The notes under the pieces: model-generated
Seen by the model: the letters and a program-made list of their open reading frames with translations, nothing else
The model's database searches: none
What the model was told of the DNA's origin: nothing
In this document: positions 10,086 to 21,600 of the stretch, one piece after another
Numbering within the stretch: the stretch's first letter is position 1
How the letters are laid out: every line of letters begins with the position of its first letter
Assembly (NCBI RefSeq): GCF_030867095.1
Contig: NC_081835.1
Span: 21,894,501 to 21,958,500 of the forward strand
Length of the DNA: 64,000 nucleotides
Origin: Alligator mississippiensis
Taxonomy: Eukaryota; Chordata; Crocodylia; Alligatoridae
Reading direction: 5' to 3'
Made by a program: the position numbers and the translations under genes

Positions 10086-11276
10086 CTTTTTTAGTAAAAA
10101 CTGCAAAATGAAGGCTATTTCTATGATATAGGAATGTAACATGACTTTATATGTCCAACATAACTCCCTGAAAATCACCATGATAAAATCAAGGCTTCAT
10201 TTACTATATTATGGTAAAGAAAAAATTTTACCTATCTCCAGGAAGAAGCACTATAATAAAATAAGAGCTTATAGGAAAGGTTAACTGCTTCTTCACTGGC
10301 TAGGCCAGTATAATTTTTTTTGCAAAAATGAAGGAAGGAGCTCAAGCAGCTCGGGCACTGAAGCTTTTCAAAAAAGCCATTTGAAAACAGATTATTTTCC
10401 CTTCCTTTATTACTCTTGTGTTCAGCAAACTGATGAATGATAACTTATTTTGATTGACACAAGTATGGAACCACTTCCCAATATGAATGAATGTGTTTTT
10501 TCCACAGGAGCTGAGGAAATGAACACTGAATGATATTGTTTGCCATTATCATTTTGGGTTTCTTTGCTTTCTGAATTTCTATAGGGAAGTGATTCCCGCC
10601 TCTCACTCAGTGGGAGACCCTGACAAAAGTGGATACTGTCAAAGGCATTTACATCCCTGGGAAAGAGACCTTGATCACAACTTAAAATTTGTGCCCAGTT
10701 ATGCTATTTTACTCAAATTTGTCCTTTGTAGTCTTTCTCCCCATATAGCAGCAATATTCTTGCACTGAAACTTGCAAAGTAGACAGCTTTCTTTTTAAGC
10801 TGTAACTATAGACTATATAGCAAGCCATTAAAAAGCCTGAAGAGTGATACAGTCTGTTCCTCCTTCCTCATTGTCCCACTTCCACACTATTTCCAGTGCT
10901 ACCATCTGCTTGGTAGTACTGGATAAGAATGGATTTATTTGCACGTCATTGTGTGATGGTCAAATACACAGAATGCTGACGAATTCTGTTCACTTTCCTT
11001 TTCAATGTCTTACCAGCTAAGATCAGTTATTTAACTTTAAGGTCTTCACTACTATGTCTATGATGTCTCCTATAAGGTTAATAATAAAATTGTATTTGAA
11101 ATCAAACTGCAATGTTGTAAACTAACTGATGTTCTATATTAATGCACTTTGTTAGTGATATTGAATTAATTCTCTGCAGACTTACAGAGTTGGAGGAAAA
11201 AACTCAGAGGAATTATGTTAGACTAAATTACTAGACCACAATTAAGAGAAAAGAGTGAGAGGAAAGTTCATGATTA
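10086..11276. other. Unannotated spacer
   Basis: About 1.2 kb of AT-rich DNA. I see no coding frame, terminal repeats or RNA gene. Confidence 0.6.
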
Positions 11277-12187
11277 GCCCTGAGAAAATTGCGGCTTTCT
11301 TGTCGAAAATTCTTGGCATGTGCATGGATAAAGTGTAATTTTTCATGGAATATTCATGGAACTACCATTGATCTTGGCAAATGGGTCCTGGTAGTTCCGT
11401 GAATATTCCATGAAAAATAATACTTTACCAGCATACATGTGGCAGGCAGGCACACAGCCATAGGCAGTGGAAGGCCAGGGCTAACAGGGCTTAGACCCCC
11501 CCAAATGCGGGGCAGCGCAGAGGGCTACAGGGCAGCCCAGGTGTGGGCTCCGGGCAGCTGCAACAGGACAGGGAGGGAGGGCGGGGCGGGCTGCGCGAAC
11601 AGACAGACATGGAGCCTATAGGCAACTGGGATTGCAGCCGGATGGTGTGCAAAGCACTGCCCACCACAACAGGTAAGTTGGGGAAGGGGCATGGGTGAGG
11701 GGGGAGATCAAGGTCCCAACAGTGAAGGAGGGAGTGGGGCAGAGGCAGGAGCAGGGGCTGGGATGAATGGGACCCCGAGGCGGGTTGTGAGATGCTTGGA
11801 GCCTGGGAGGCTTGTCCAGGGGCACAGAAAGGCTCCTGCCACTGCACACACCTTGGAAGAGGCCCAGGGATTTGTATGTGTGGCGGAGATAGGCTGCCGT
11901 TGTGCCCAACATACCTCTTCCGTTTCCCCAACTTACCTGCTGTGGTGGGCAGTGCTCCACATGCCATCTGGCGGCAATTCTGGTCACCTGCAGGCTCCAT
12001 TTCTGTCTGTGTGAGCCCTTCCCCACCGCTGCAGCCCTGTGGCCCTCTGAGCTGCCCTGCATTTGGAGGGGTTAAGCCCCATTAGCTCTAGTCTTCCACC
12101 ACCTATGCTTGCAACCCTTAAAAATCGCAGTGGGGGGCGAATTTCACAGTTTCTGTGCAGTCCGCAAAATCATGATTTTCTCAGGGC
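11277..12187. mobile_element. Foldback (long inverted repeat) DNA element
   Basis: The 911-bp segment begins GCCCTGAGAAAAT and ends with its exact reverse complement. Long arms pair inward: 11600-11700 with 11905-12015 (around CACTGCCCACCACA and AGGTAAGTTGGGGAA), and 11455-11545 with 12020-12110 (around ATAGGCAGTGGAAG and GGGCTAACAGGGC). The centre (11700-11900) is GC-rich and unpaired. There is no transposase frame; overlapping frames on both strands come from the GC-rich arms. A clean target duplication is not visible, though both flanks contain TTCATGA. Superfamily is not assigned. Confidence 0.78.
11314..11444. repeat. Palindrome inside the foldback element
   Basis: Arms at about 11314-11369 and 11387-11444 are inverted copies of each other, centred on TTTTCATGGAATATTCA with only a few mismatches and a loop near 11370-11386. 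The other arm of the surrounding foldback element lacks this block, so it looks like a separate small palindromic insertion or local inverted duplication. Confidence 0.8.
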
Positions 12188-13120
12188 CCTATTCATGAGA
12201 TACTGGATTGGTGGACAAAGGCCACAAAAAGAACAAAAGGGGCATCCTTCCCAATACAGAAGCACTGAAAATCATAGAAGTCAACATATTACTCTGGACA
12301 AAGAAGAAAAGTAAAACAGGCATCTGGGGTGGGAGGGGTTGCACAGGTTAAAAAAAAGTATCCAAAGGAAATTGCTGAGTGGCAAACCCCAAAACAGAAG
12401 ATGCTGTACTGACAGCTGCAGAGAATAAAGTATTTTATCTTAATAACAAGTATGGTGCGAGTTGTATGGTACGAGTTGTGGCAGTGAAAGCTTTCACACT
12501 CCATCCCTCCTTCCGTCTGTTGTGTTCTACATCCACCTGTCACATTTTGTCCCTAGTTAGTTTGTAAACTCTTTGGGTTTGTGGATGTCTTACTTGCTTA
12601 CAGAGCACCCAGCCAAGTGAAGCCTTGAATCTGACTAAGATCTCTGAGCACTACCGAAATAATAATGTCATAGCAATAGGAACTCAGGTACAGGTGAGAG
12701 GTCAGTTCCATAACTTTGGACATTCAGTTGTTGTCCTCTAGTTCTTGGTACCTATAGTATCACTATATTTTCTTGCTTATAATATGCCCCCAAACAAAAC
12801 ATTTACTTTGTTTTTTGGAAGACAGAATACAGAAAAAAAATTCCAGGGCTGGGATCAGCAGCCTACAACCTGTGAACCAGATCTAGCTTGCAGAATTTTT
12901 GGATCTGTTCTGTGGACATAGGGCTTTGGCAGTGTTCAGCAGCAGGGGGCTTCAGCCATGGATGATCTCCTAGTGCTGCCATGGGGACAAGTGCCAGCTG
13001 TGATCAGGTCCTAACTTCTGTCCACCTCCGACTCTGGATGGATCATTCTGGTTTGTTGCCATAAAAGCATCAGATCATTCTGGTCTGTTTCCTATCCCTA
13101 TTCCAAAGTCATGGCTAACT
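12188..13120. other. Unannotated stretch with a possible hAT fragment
   Basis: No gene. Sequence from about 12845 (CAGGGCTGGGATCAGCAGCC) resembles the start of a hAT end of the CAGGGGT-GGCAACC type, but no matching right end or 8-bp duplication was found. The rest is unremarkable. Confidence 0.35.
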
Positions 13121-13121
13121 G

Positions 13122-13300
13122 TATGACACAGAGTAAGTCCTCCTGAGAGTCCTCCCTGACAGAGTGACCAGGAAATGTAGCATCCCAGGAGACAGTCTAG
13201 GTAAGGCAGCAGGTAGCAGGAATGTCCTAGTGTGGCTGTTTACTGGGGATGCCACATTTCCTGGACACTTTATGTGCTCAGGAGGACTTTGTGTCACACA
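13122..13300. repeat. Imperfect inverted repeat, MITE-like
   Basis: Arms starting TGACACAGAGTAAGTCCTCC and ending GGAGGACTTTGTGTCA pair over about 65 bases, including CCAGGAAATGTAGCATCCC against GGGATGCCACATTTCCTGG. The loop is about 50 bases. The ends (TGTGACACA-like) might be a miniature transposon, but no convincing target duplication is visible. Confidence 0.6.
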
Positions 13301-14789
13301 AGGTTAGACTCCAGACCCTTGCAAATGCAGAAGCAAGACTGTTAGTTCTTTATAGTTAGTAGTTCTTTTTAAAAGCTCCTGTAAATAAACCATTGTTTCC
13401 ACAGCACAGGACTCAAGATACTACCAGAAGCTCACTTGCTGTTCAGGCACAAGCTACAGTGCTCAGCCAATACAGTGCTACAGCTGCAAGAGGGTTAACA
13501 CAGGACTCTGCACCTTAAGCCTGCTGAACCAGACTCTACTAGCAGCCATATTGGCAGCTGCATGGCATACACAGTGTCTCCAGGTGTGCTTCTTTACCAG
13601 CAAAGCAAACTGTTTTCCTACTTAAGACATCTACTCCAATTTTGGGAGGTTGATTCTGGGGGGATATGATACGTGTTAGATGAGAGAAAATACCTTTATG
13701 ATTCTTCCTTATATTTCATAATCTTCTGGGGATTTGCCTTTCATTGGAGGATAATGACAGATTATTTAGAAGACTGGAAATGAATTATACTCACTTTGGT
13801 TTTTTTAATAGTTTCCTGAGCTAAAGCATGGGTGATTGAACAAACATATCACCAAGGAACAAAAAAACCCCTAATGGATTTTGGATAATATGGGACAGGA
13901 TATATACTTTCTTAAGTTTAAAATTAAGGCTGAGTAGTTAATGGCTTAATAGGCACTTTCACAAAATGTTAGGAACTAATTATCATACTTTCCAACAAGC
14001 ATTGTTACTGAATTGCTGCAAGGTCTGTTTACCCTCTTTGGCTCTCATATTTTGATGAAAATTCATTCTCCACATGTCTCTGTAACAAATTACAAGAAAA
14101 AAGAAAACACCTCTAAGTCCCACTTCAATTTTCCATCCACTATTGTCTTGAATAGTACTGAAACAGTCAATGAAGGTAAAAGCATTGGTCCTTCTGGAAA
14201 AGATTTTTCTGCAGACCTAAGGAGTTTTTACAAAACTTGCACTCACATTTATTTTGGATTTAAAAAGTCTCCAACAGTCCACTATAGACTTAGCTGTGTA
14301 ATAATATATCAAATGTGACAGCACTTAAACTAAAATTGTTACTTTTCCCTAAGGAGAGAAACCCTTTATATCTAAACATGTTGCATAAATGAATGTACAA
14401 ATATACCTGCTTGAGTAAGTTATAAAACCATGAACAGATTGCAGATATGGATGTTAAACATAAATAAATAGCATTAGGAAATTTTCAAAATGCCCCTTGT
14501 AGCATACATTCTGTATTGGTGGGAAGAACCATAATAATGTAAGTCTGTATTATTACTAATGGGTCTGTCTCACTTCTGCTACTCAGAAAGCTTATAGCCT
14601 TAGAAAAAGAGGTTACTTAGAAACATTTTAAAATGAGAGGGAAGACACAGCAACAGAAAAACATTCAGACTCAGTCTCTAACAAATATATTGTCACTTTA
14701 GTGCATTCAACTATGGTTTTATATTCTCAATTTGTTGTACTTAAATTTCATTATGAAGTGTTTAAAATGCTCTGCTGTAGAGTGCACGG
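13301..14789. other. Unannotated spacer
   Basis: About 1.5 kb without recognisable gene or repeat. A frame at 14013-14318 (101 codons) is AT-rich with no domain-like pattern and I leave it uncalled. Confidence 0.55.
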
Positions 14790-15320
14790 TGCTGCTCATT
14801 CCCTGGCCTAACTAATCTGAAGGTGATGATATAATGTTAAAAGCTCAAGTCCTGCACATACGCAGTAGTTCTGCAGCAAACTTTTTACCCTGGAGGAGGG
14901 GCTGACCTAATACATATATTAGCATGCGCAGTAGAGACCCAGCAACAGGGATTTTGGTGCCAAAAGCGGTGACTACTTTTCCCTGAGGTAGAGTGTATGA
15001 TGATTGGTCAGAAGTGTGAAGAGTTATAAGTTTGTTTCAACATGTTGATTGATGGATGCGCCAATTGGATGAGTGTTTGAATGACAGGTACCTTAGAGAT
15101 GTAATTGGATTGTGAATGCGGGGTGATTTTGAGGGTTAAAAGGGCTCATGCTCCACTCTGGGACAGGGTGTGTGTGTTGGGAATGGTGTGCAACTTGCAT
15201 GAGTTGGGCATATATGCTGAGAATTTGTGTCACTGAGGAGAGAGACTTGTGAGTTTGAAGCCTACATCTGAACAGAGACTGCTTAGGTCTAGTGAGTCTG
15301 CGACTGGATGAGATTAAGTG

Positions 15321-16304
15321 TGTCTGACAGAGCATCGTTGGTGCCTGTCACTTTAAGGGCTTTGAGTGGCAGTAGGACAGTCAGCAGGTGCAGGCCAGCC
15401 CTGATGAGGCAGTCACATGATTTGGTGAGGGCCATGTGATTGGAACAGAATGCTGAGCAGACTCCATTTTAGCACAGGGACTGAGGGCTGAGCCAGCAGT
15501 TTGATGCTGGCAGTCGGCAGAACAACATCAGGTTGAGTGGCTGCTTGAACAGCCTACCTGCTTGGAGGTAAGGGCAGGAACTATGGGAATGGTAGGAGGC
15601 TCCTGGTGACTTGAAACTGCACCCTGCTGGGGAAGGATAGCCTGGTGGGGCTACTTGTGGCAGTGTAGCTCCCCAGAAATGCCAGGCCAGTTGCCTCCCC
15701 AGTGAAAGGCATAGAAGGTAGCCTCAGGAAGGGGGCATAGAGGTAGCCTCGGTGAGGGGGTAGAGAGTGGCCCCAGGGGGAAGGCAGGAAGAGCCTAGTG
15801 CCTGATAAGGGGCTCGTGGCTAGAATCAGCCTAGTGTTAGGTGCAAGGACCATCACTCATAGAGTAGGCTGTGGGAGGCACCCGAAGGGCTGCGGGGAGA
15901 TCACCCTGGGTGGAAGTAGGCAAGCCTGATGGCCCGAAGGGTTTGCTCAAGAGGAGCAGGGCAGGTTGGGAGAGGCCCAGTGAAGGGCGGCATGGGAGAG
16001 GCCCTGTGAGAGGTGGTAGAATGAGGGAGATAAGTGTGAGAGGCCCAGAAAGGGACAGTTTGGCCTGGCTTCTGGCTGGAGCAACTACAATTTTAGATAC
16101 CATCTGCGAGGTATGGGACACGGTAAGGGAAGGTCAGAGTCATGTGTAGACCCCGTGGCATCAGGGCATTACATGGGCAGCCTCCTGCTTATTTCATCTT
16201 GTATTATTGAACAACAAGTTGTGGCAGGCAAGACCGGGCAGACTGCCCCTGACAGAGGGCTGGGCTGGCACTGCCACCAGCTATGTGATCTTCCCCCTGT
16301 CACA
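15321..16304 (+). mobile_element. LTR family 2, plus copy
   Basis: Collinear with the well-delimited minus copy at 38591-39837. Shared landmarks are GGTGCCTGTCACTTTAAGGG, AAACTGCACCCTGCTGGGGA, GAAATGCCAGGCCAGTTGCC, CCAGTGAAAGGC and the terminal CTTCCCCCTGTCACA. Both have a variable GC-rich middle with degenerate GGTAGCCTC-type units. The right end at 16304 is firm. The left end is placed at a TGTCTGACAG by comparison and may be off by a few bases. No clear target duplication. Confidence 0.65.
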
Positions 16305-16645
16305 GGGTGTTTGGTGAGTGTCTAGCGTCTGTGGCGCAATTGAAAGTGAGTATACATCACAGGTAAAGAGAGACTCCTTGGCGATCCCTCCGGGAGTGCA
16401 ACCATAGATCAGGACCGGTGCTGGTGGGCCAACACTCTTGTGGTAACGTATCGCTTATTCCCTGGATTGAAGAAGAGAGTGCCCTGGAGAGGGGAAAATC
16501 TCCTGGGAAGGTGGGGAATCTGTACAGCTCTCATTGTAAGCACAGGGTCCTGAGAGCCTGTAACAGCTGGGCATTTTGTACATGTACTAGTATGACTTGC
16601 AGCATAGTCTGCAACTCTCAGACTGAGGCTCTGCAGTCTGTTCTG

Positions 16646-16674
16646 TTCTCTCTCTCTCTCTCTCTCTCTCTCTT
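16646..16674. repeat. (CT)n microsatellite
   Basis: About 13 CT dinucleotides in a row. Confidence 0.95.
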
Positions 16675-16870
16675 TTCTTATTTATCAACGTAAATAATCT
16701 TGTAACTAGTGTAAGTATCATTGTTGTCTGTTATCACTAATACAGTCCTGGAGTTTCCAGTTTAATTGAAGAGTCTGCTCATTTGTTTTTGTGGTGGGGT
16801 AGCGCTGGGCTGCAAGTGAACACCCTGCCTAGAGTTGCCTGCCACCTTAGAAGCCCTTTCCCTGGGTTGG

Positions 16871-18040
16871 GTTCTGAGAGGAGTAACATGCTCATGTGTT
16901 TAATTAAGAGTCCAGCACTTAACACTGCTTAGCATACATTCAGGCTTCATGTTTCATATAGCACTTACTGTGCTGCAAAAATTTAATTTAGTGGCTGACC
17001 ATATAAACTAAAGTGCCACTCTTATGGTCATATGTTTAAAGGCCATAAGGCACTGACACTATTAGTTCACTTGGGATTTTCCTGGAACAAATTAATCAAC
17101 AGCATGATTGCATAAGTAAGGCCTACTTATTTGTGTTTTGGTTTATGAGTTTTTTCTTTTTCTTTTTATTTCTGAGACTTTTTGTTTTTCTCTAACAATC
17201 TATAGATTTACTCATGGTCGTGGTACCAGTAGATGGCATGTAAATTAGGCCTTTAGAAATTATTCTGTCCCAAGAGAAGAGGGAGACCAAATGGACTGAA
17301 GGTGTGCTGGCCGTCCTATGATTCTCGAAATAGATTGGCAGTTAGAAAGTGAGTTTAGAATTTAAGGTAAAAATTGACATGATTCCTCATTCTCCCCAAA
17401 TAAAGTTTTGAATCATCCGAAAAGCTGTGATTACCACAGTACAAATCTGCCTATCACCTAACCAGCAAGCTGTTTGTTCGCTACTGGAAAAGTGACAAAC
17501 AAAACACATACTAGTATTTTAACTACAAAATGTACATCTCCATAAATGACAAGCATTTCATCTTCTTTACATTGATCTAGTCTTCTTTTTTTACCTATAT
17601 ATAAAGTATTTAAAAAAAAAGTATTGCTCTAAGAAAGTATGGGTAGTCTTCATATTGGTATTTTGTACATTGGCTGTGAAGTGAGTCATTAGATGAGAGG
17701 TAACATTAAATCACTGACTTGGCACATGCTTGTATTCATGCAAGAGCAAGGCATCTAAGGCTAAAGCTTCTGAAAGATAAACCTGTTCAGTTGCGTTTAC
17801 ATATCAGTTTGCAAGTGTTTTTCTACCTCACCCCTACCCCATATCTTCAACTTTAAATTCATTTCCTCTTCCAAGTTCCATGTGCAGCTCCCACTGTAAA
17901 CATTCTGGTCACAAAAGTTAGAGTAACCAAGTGGCTGGCACTCTTCATTAGCATTGTGGTGTCACGAGCAAAAGGGGAGAGCTATATGGAAAATTTACTC
18001 CAGCATAGTAAAATATAAATTGGAGTCTGGAAAATGGATA
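16871..18040. other. Unannotated spacer
   Basis: About 1.2 kb of AT-rich DNA with no recognised feature. Confidence 0.55.
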
Positions 18041-18045
18041 GGTCA

Positions 18046-19130
18046 CCTATTAGGCCAAAAACAGAAAAATAGCAGGTAAGACTCAGGGACAAGAGCACAA
18101 TCTGAAAATGAGTTTTCTCTTCCAGTTGCTTGGAAGGTAGAAGGCAATTGCTTATTTTTGGAGTGCTCTCTTGGGCTGGGGCCTCCTCTTTTTGTACCAG
18201 GCTTTGGCTTCTGAAGATCTGACAAATTTGAATATCCTGAACAACTCTTACAATGTGAAGGAGTAGGTTTCCTCAACTTACTTCCTCTCCAAAGAGCTTC
18301 CATATTTGTTGAGAGAGATGGGCTCTTTGCTACTGTTTCAACTGCTGTACATTTTCGTCTGTCTGGATCAGCATTTCCCAACCGGTGTGCTGCGGCACAC
18401 GTGTGTGCCATCAGGCACGTCCAGGTGTGCCAAGGAATTTTGGGCTGGAGCCATGCCCCTGCTGGCTGGAGCCAGCTCCCCTGCCTGCTGCTGCTGCCAG
18501 ACAGCTGAAGGAGCGTGGCTCAAGCCAGTGATTTGCATCCACGCCCCATGTTCGCCACTCCCCTTTGCTCCATGCCTGGTCGCTTGTGATCCCTGCCTCC
18601 CCCGGTCTGCTCCAGGCCACTTGCCCCCCCCGGCTCCGCTGCTCCACTTTCAGCTGGTGTGCCACGGGATGGGAGAGGCCCGGTAAGTGTGCCGCTGGAA
18701 CCAAAAGGTTGGGAACTGCTGGTCTGGATGGTTCTTCCTCATACCAGTGCTTGCTTCTCCACCTACTGATTCCCCCTACTTTTCACTCACAAGGTTCCAT
18801 GGTACTTCTAGAGACTGAAGCTGGAACAGAGTGATCATTTCATCCACCACCAGCGATAAGCCCTGCTGAATGGTGTGTTTACTCAAAAATGTGGAGCAAT
18901 GCCATACTGGTAAATCTACCTCCAATCCCCATCACCATCAATTTCTGCTTACCCCTAACTGGCACAAGGGAAGAAGGACTCTAGATATGAGAATCCTTCT
19001 TATACAACAAGCTAAGGTTGAAGACCAGAAAAAGAAAACTCTCCGAATTGATCCAATTTCTATCAGCATGATACGGGAGGAACAAGATGTGTTTAGTGGC
19101 AGTCAAATACCCGTACCCGGTCCAAGATGG
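18046..19130 (-). pseudogene. Degraded minus-strand reading frame, possible retrocopy, split by a hAT
   Basis: If the hAT at 18369-18721 and one copy of its duplication are taken out, the minus strand has a long near-open frame from about 19130 down to a TGA near 18049, interrupted by about five stops. The best part runs through VDEMITLFQLQSLEVPW and MRKNHPDRRKCTAV to NMEALWRGSKLRKPTPSHCK and SCSGYSNLSDLQKP. The Ser/Lys/Pro-rich composition looks like a disordered protein tail. I do not recognise the protein. No poly(A) tail is evident. A chance frame in unusually open DNA is the main alternative. The opposite-strand frame at 18870-19178 is also open but unlike any family I know. Confidence 0.35.
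18369..18721 (+). mobile_element. Non-autonomous hAT element (family c)
   Basis: The 353-bp element starts CAGCATTTCCCAACCGGTGT and ends AAAGGTTGGGAACTGCTG. A perfect 8-bp duplication GTCTGGAT flanks it (18361-18368 and 18722-18729). The left arm has GCTGCGGCACACGTGTGTGC and the right arm GTGTGCCACGG and GTGTGCCGC, so the subterminal regions are also inverted. The middle is GC-rich. No transposase is present. Confidence 0.93.
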
Positions 19131-19179
19131 GGAATTATACTATCAATTTATAAACAACCTATGTTCTACCAGGTCTAAT

Positions 19180-21260
19180 GTTATAACTGGCAATATGAGG
19201 AAAAAACAGATTACTGTAAAACTCCTTTATTGTAGAGGGTTTCAGTTTATATTTGGAAGTATCTCATTTGGGGAAAGAGCTGGTTGCCCCCCAACCCCTG
19301 CCAGATGGAAGAAGAGCACAGATCAAACATATCAAAATAATTAATTTTTGTCAGCTGGGTAGCAGAATATAACTTTTAAAGCTATTATTTCTAGTGTATT
19401 CCTTTTGGGAATTTAATTTATTTCTGTTAACTGATTGTGATAAAGTTTATTTTCTCCTTTTTTTTTTTTTAAACTGAATTCCTAAACCAATATTGCATCT
19501 TTTACTTAGTAAATTAAGTGTCAATATACTTCTCATGTGATTTGAGAAATCCAGGAATTGTCAGAAACTCCAGTGTGTAATATTTTTTTTCTTTAAATCT
19601 GTAGTTATTTTTATCATAACAAAACAAATCATTTCCAGCTAAGCCATTCAGAGGAAATTAACTCTTCATGCCATTCATATAGGTTATGTGAAATGATATC
19701 CCCCCGCCCCTCCCCTCGGCATTCTGCATTCAGCACATCAAAACATTTCTCCTGAAAATAATACAATCTGTTAGGATCATGTGATTCACTTAGTTCAGAT
19801 TATTGTTTAACTAAATATACAACAGTGTATAAAATGGAAATAACTTTTCTATTTGAATGTTTTCAATTATTAGGCAGATTTTTCTAGTAATTTTTCTCTT
19901 GATAATGAAAAATGGCACTGGAAATATGTTTGTATGGAAGCTAGAAATGGTTATAGGGGAGGAGTTCCAGATTAGGATCACTGAAAATGTAGATCTTGGG
20001 AAGATTTTAGAAGCTGGAACAGATACAAGGATGGTATGCTAGTCTTGATTCCATTCAAAGAAACAAATGTCATTATAAAAATTTAATAGGTCTAGTAAAC
20101 ACTTTCACATTTGGAGTTTTGACCATTGCTTGACTTGTGCTAGTACAAAGTAATCTCTTATTTCTTCAGTACCTTTCCTACCAATGCATCTTGCATAACT
20201 TCCTGTCATTCAGGTGTAGTACAGTTTTTCTCTTAGTTTTTTACAAATAAAAGATTATTTCCAGCTGTACTTAGCTTAACATACTTTATATTTTTCTTCT
20301 TTTTCATTATTTTTTATTTTAATTTTATTTTTGATCTACTTTGCTCACAAGTATTTAATGTATTGCTACATAAGATTGTGTGGTGTGTTTGGTCCCTGTA
20401 AGCTGATCCTTTATTTTTTATTAAAAAACAAACAAGCAAGCCCCTCACATAAGCATGGTTTAAATGAACACATACAAGAGCACAGATGTTAAATAAGGAC
20501 ATGTGGCATTTAACTATTTTGATCTGTACAAATCTTTCCACAGACAAAAAACTTACTATGGGGTTCAGTACTATATGGGATTTGTCTTTTAATAGCACAG
20601 TGTGGGAGAACGACAGTGTCTCAACAGTCTGCTTCATGCTGAGCACTCTGAAGCAGCCGATTTTGCTTCCCCAAATGTAGCTGTTGCACACACTTGGATG
20701 CTGATTGCAAGTATTATCTTAAAAGAATCATTTCTTAATATTTAAGAAAATTACTCCCTTTTAAAGCCCTCCTTGGTGCTTTTATATTCCTTCTACTGGA
20801 TTTGTAGCAACAGGAGCTAGCTGATAAACAGCATCATTCAGTTCCATGGCTGCTACAGCTACTGCTTTTTATTTCTCAAACAAATAAACAGGAAAAAAAA
20901 ATCAAACAAAAACGTCCCAGCTTTTCAAGAAGAAAAACTGTCTCTTCCAGAAAAGAGAATCTCAGCCTACTTGGGGACCAAAGAGCAAATTGCAGTGCAG
21001 GAGAATCAGTGTGATTTGGCTGGCGGAGTTAGTGTCCGCATGTTTGGAAGAAGGGTGGGCATAAGGTGTGCAGCTGTGGACTGTAGTGCCACAGGATCTT
21101 TCTGCAAGGCTAAAGTCCTGTTGTAGCTGTGTAAAGTGACAGAAGTTGGCCAGAATATCTTCTCCGGTGGGTGCTTCAGTAGTAATAACTGATATGGTAG
21201 GCAGGCAGTTGCAGGAAATATCTGTTAGATATGTTGTGTGACTAGTGTTGTAAATTGAGG
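19180..21260. other. Unannotated spacer
   Basis: About 2 kb, AT-rich, with runs such as T13 near 19460. Small overlapping frames at 20314-20691 have no support as genes. Confidence 0.55.
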
Positions 21261-21268
21261 TTCTAGAT

Positions 21269-21370
21269 CAGCAGTTCCCAGATTTATGGTGCCAATAGGC
21301 AACTGTTGACCCTCAAAATTTCTCACAGACCATCATGCACCCTTATTGTCCAACTCGTAATAAAAAATGT
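21269..21370 (+). mobile_element. Possible hAT left-end fragment
   Basis: CAGCAGTTCCCAGATTTATG resembles the left terminus of hAT elements of the CAGTGGTTCCCAA type, followed by the usual region rich in CCACAGACC-like words. No right end was found, so it may be truncated or coincidental. Confidence 0.35.
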
Positions 21371-21514
21371 ACAAGAATACAAGCACAGCTTTACTATTAC
21401 ATAAAACCCACTCATTTGCTGCAAGGTAGCAGGTTTTCCAAATTCCAGTTGGCTGATATTGCCTTTAAATTTAATTACATGGACTCTAGTTAGATCAGAT
21501 TAACCATGATATAA

Positions 21515-21600
21515 AATAGCACAGGGCTGATCCCAAGTTGATGTCAGTACTCCTATTGACTTCAATGGCAGCTGGATCAGGCCTGTGGTGAGTGTGCCAC
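21515..21600. repeat. Ancient amniote repeat fragment
   Basis: The words TCCTATTGACTTCAATGG and CTGGATCAGGCC are typical of an old, very common amniote repeat whose members are near-palindromic. A related diverged piece lies at 37745-37825. I cannot name the family from sequence alone. Confidence 0.4.

Larger units (their letters stand above)
14790..16870 (+). mobile_element. LTR-like compound region
   Basis: The outer sequence looks like an LTR or retroviral leader in plus orientation. It has GCATGCGCAGTAGAGACCC, CCAAT-type motifs (TGATTGGTCAG, GCCAATTGG), a TTAAAAGG box near 15136-15143, and after 16305 a CT repeat and CGTAAATAATCTTG resembling the poly(A) region of LTR family 1. Its middle is occupied by a copy of LTR family 2 (15321-16304). 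I found no TG...CA limits or target duplication for the outer part, so this is a provisional grouping. Confidence 0.35.

Noticed and set aside
11491..12085. Several 97-169 codon frames on both strands
   Set aside because: They are inside the foldback element and arise from its GC-rich inverted arms.
12841..13110. hAT element starting CAGGGCTGGGATCAG
   Set aside because: No matching right terminus or 8-bp duplication found within 500 bases.
18870..19178. 102-codon plus-strand frame as a gene
   Set aside because: No recognisable domain or start context; it is antisense to the better-supported minus-strand frame, though neither is certain.
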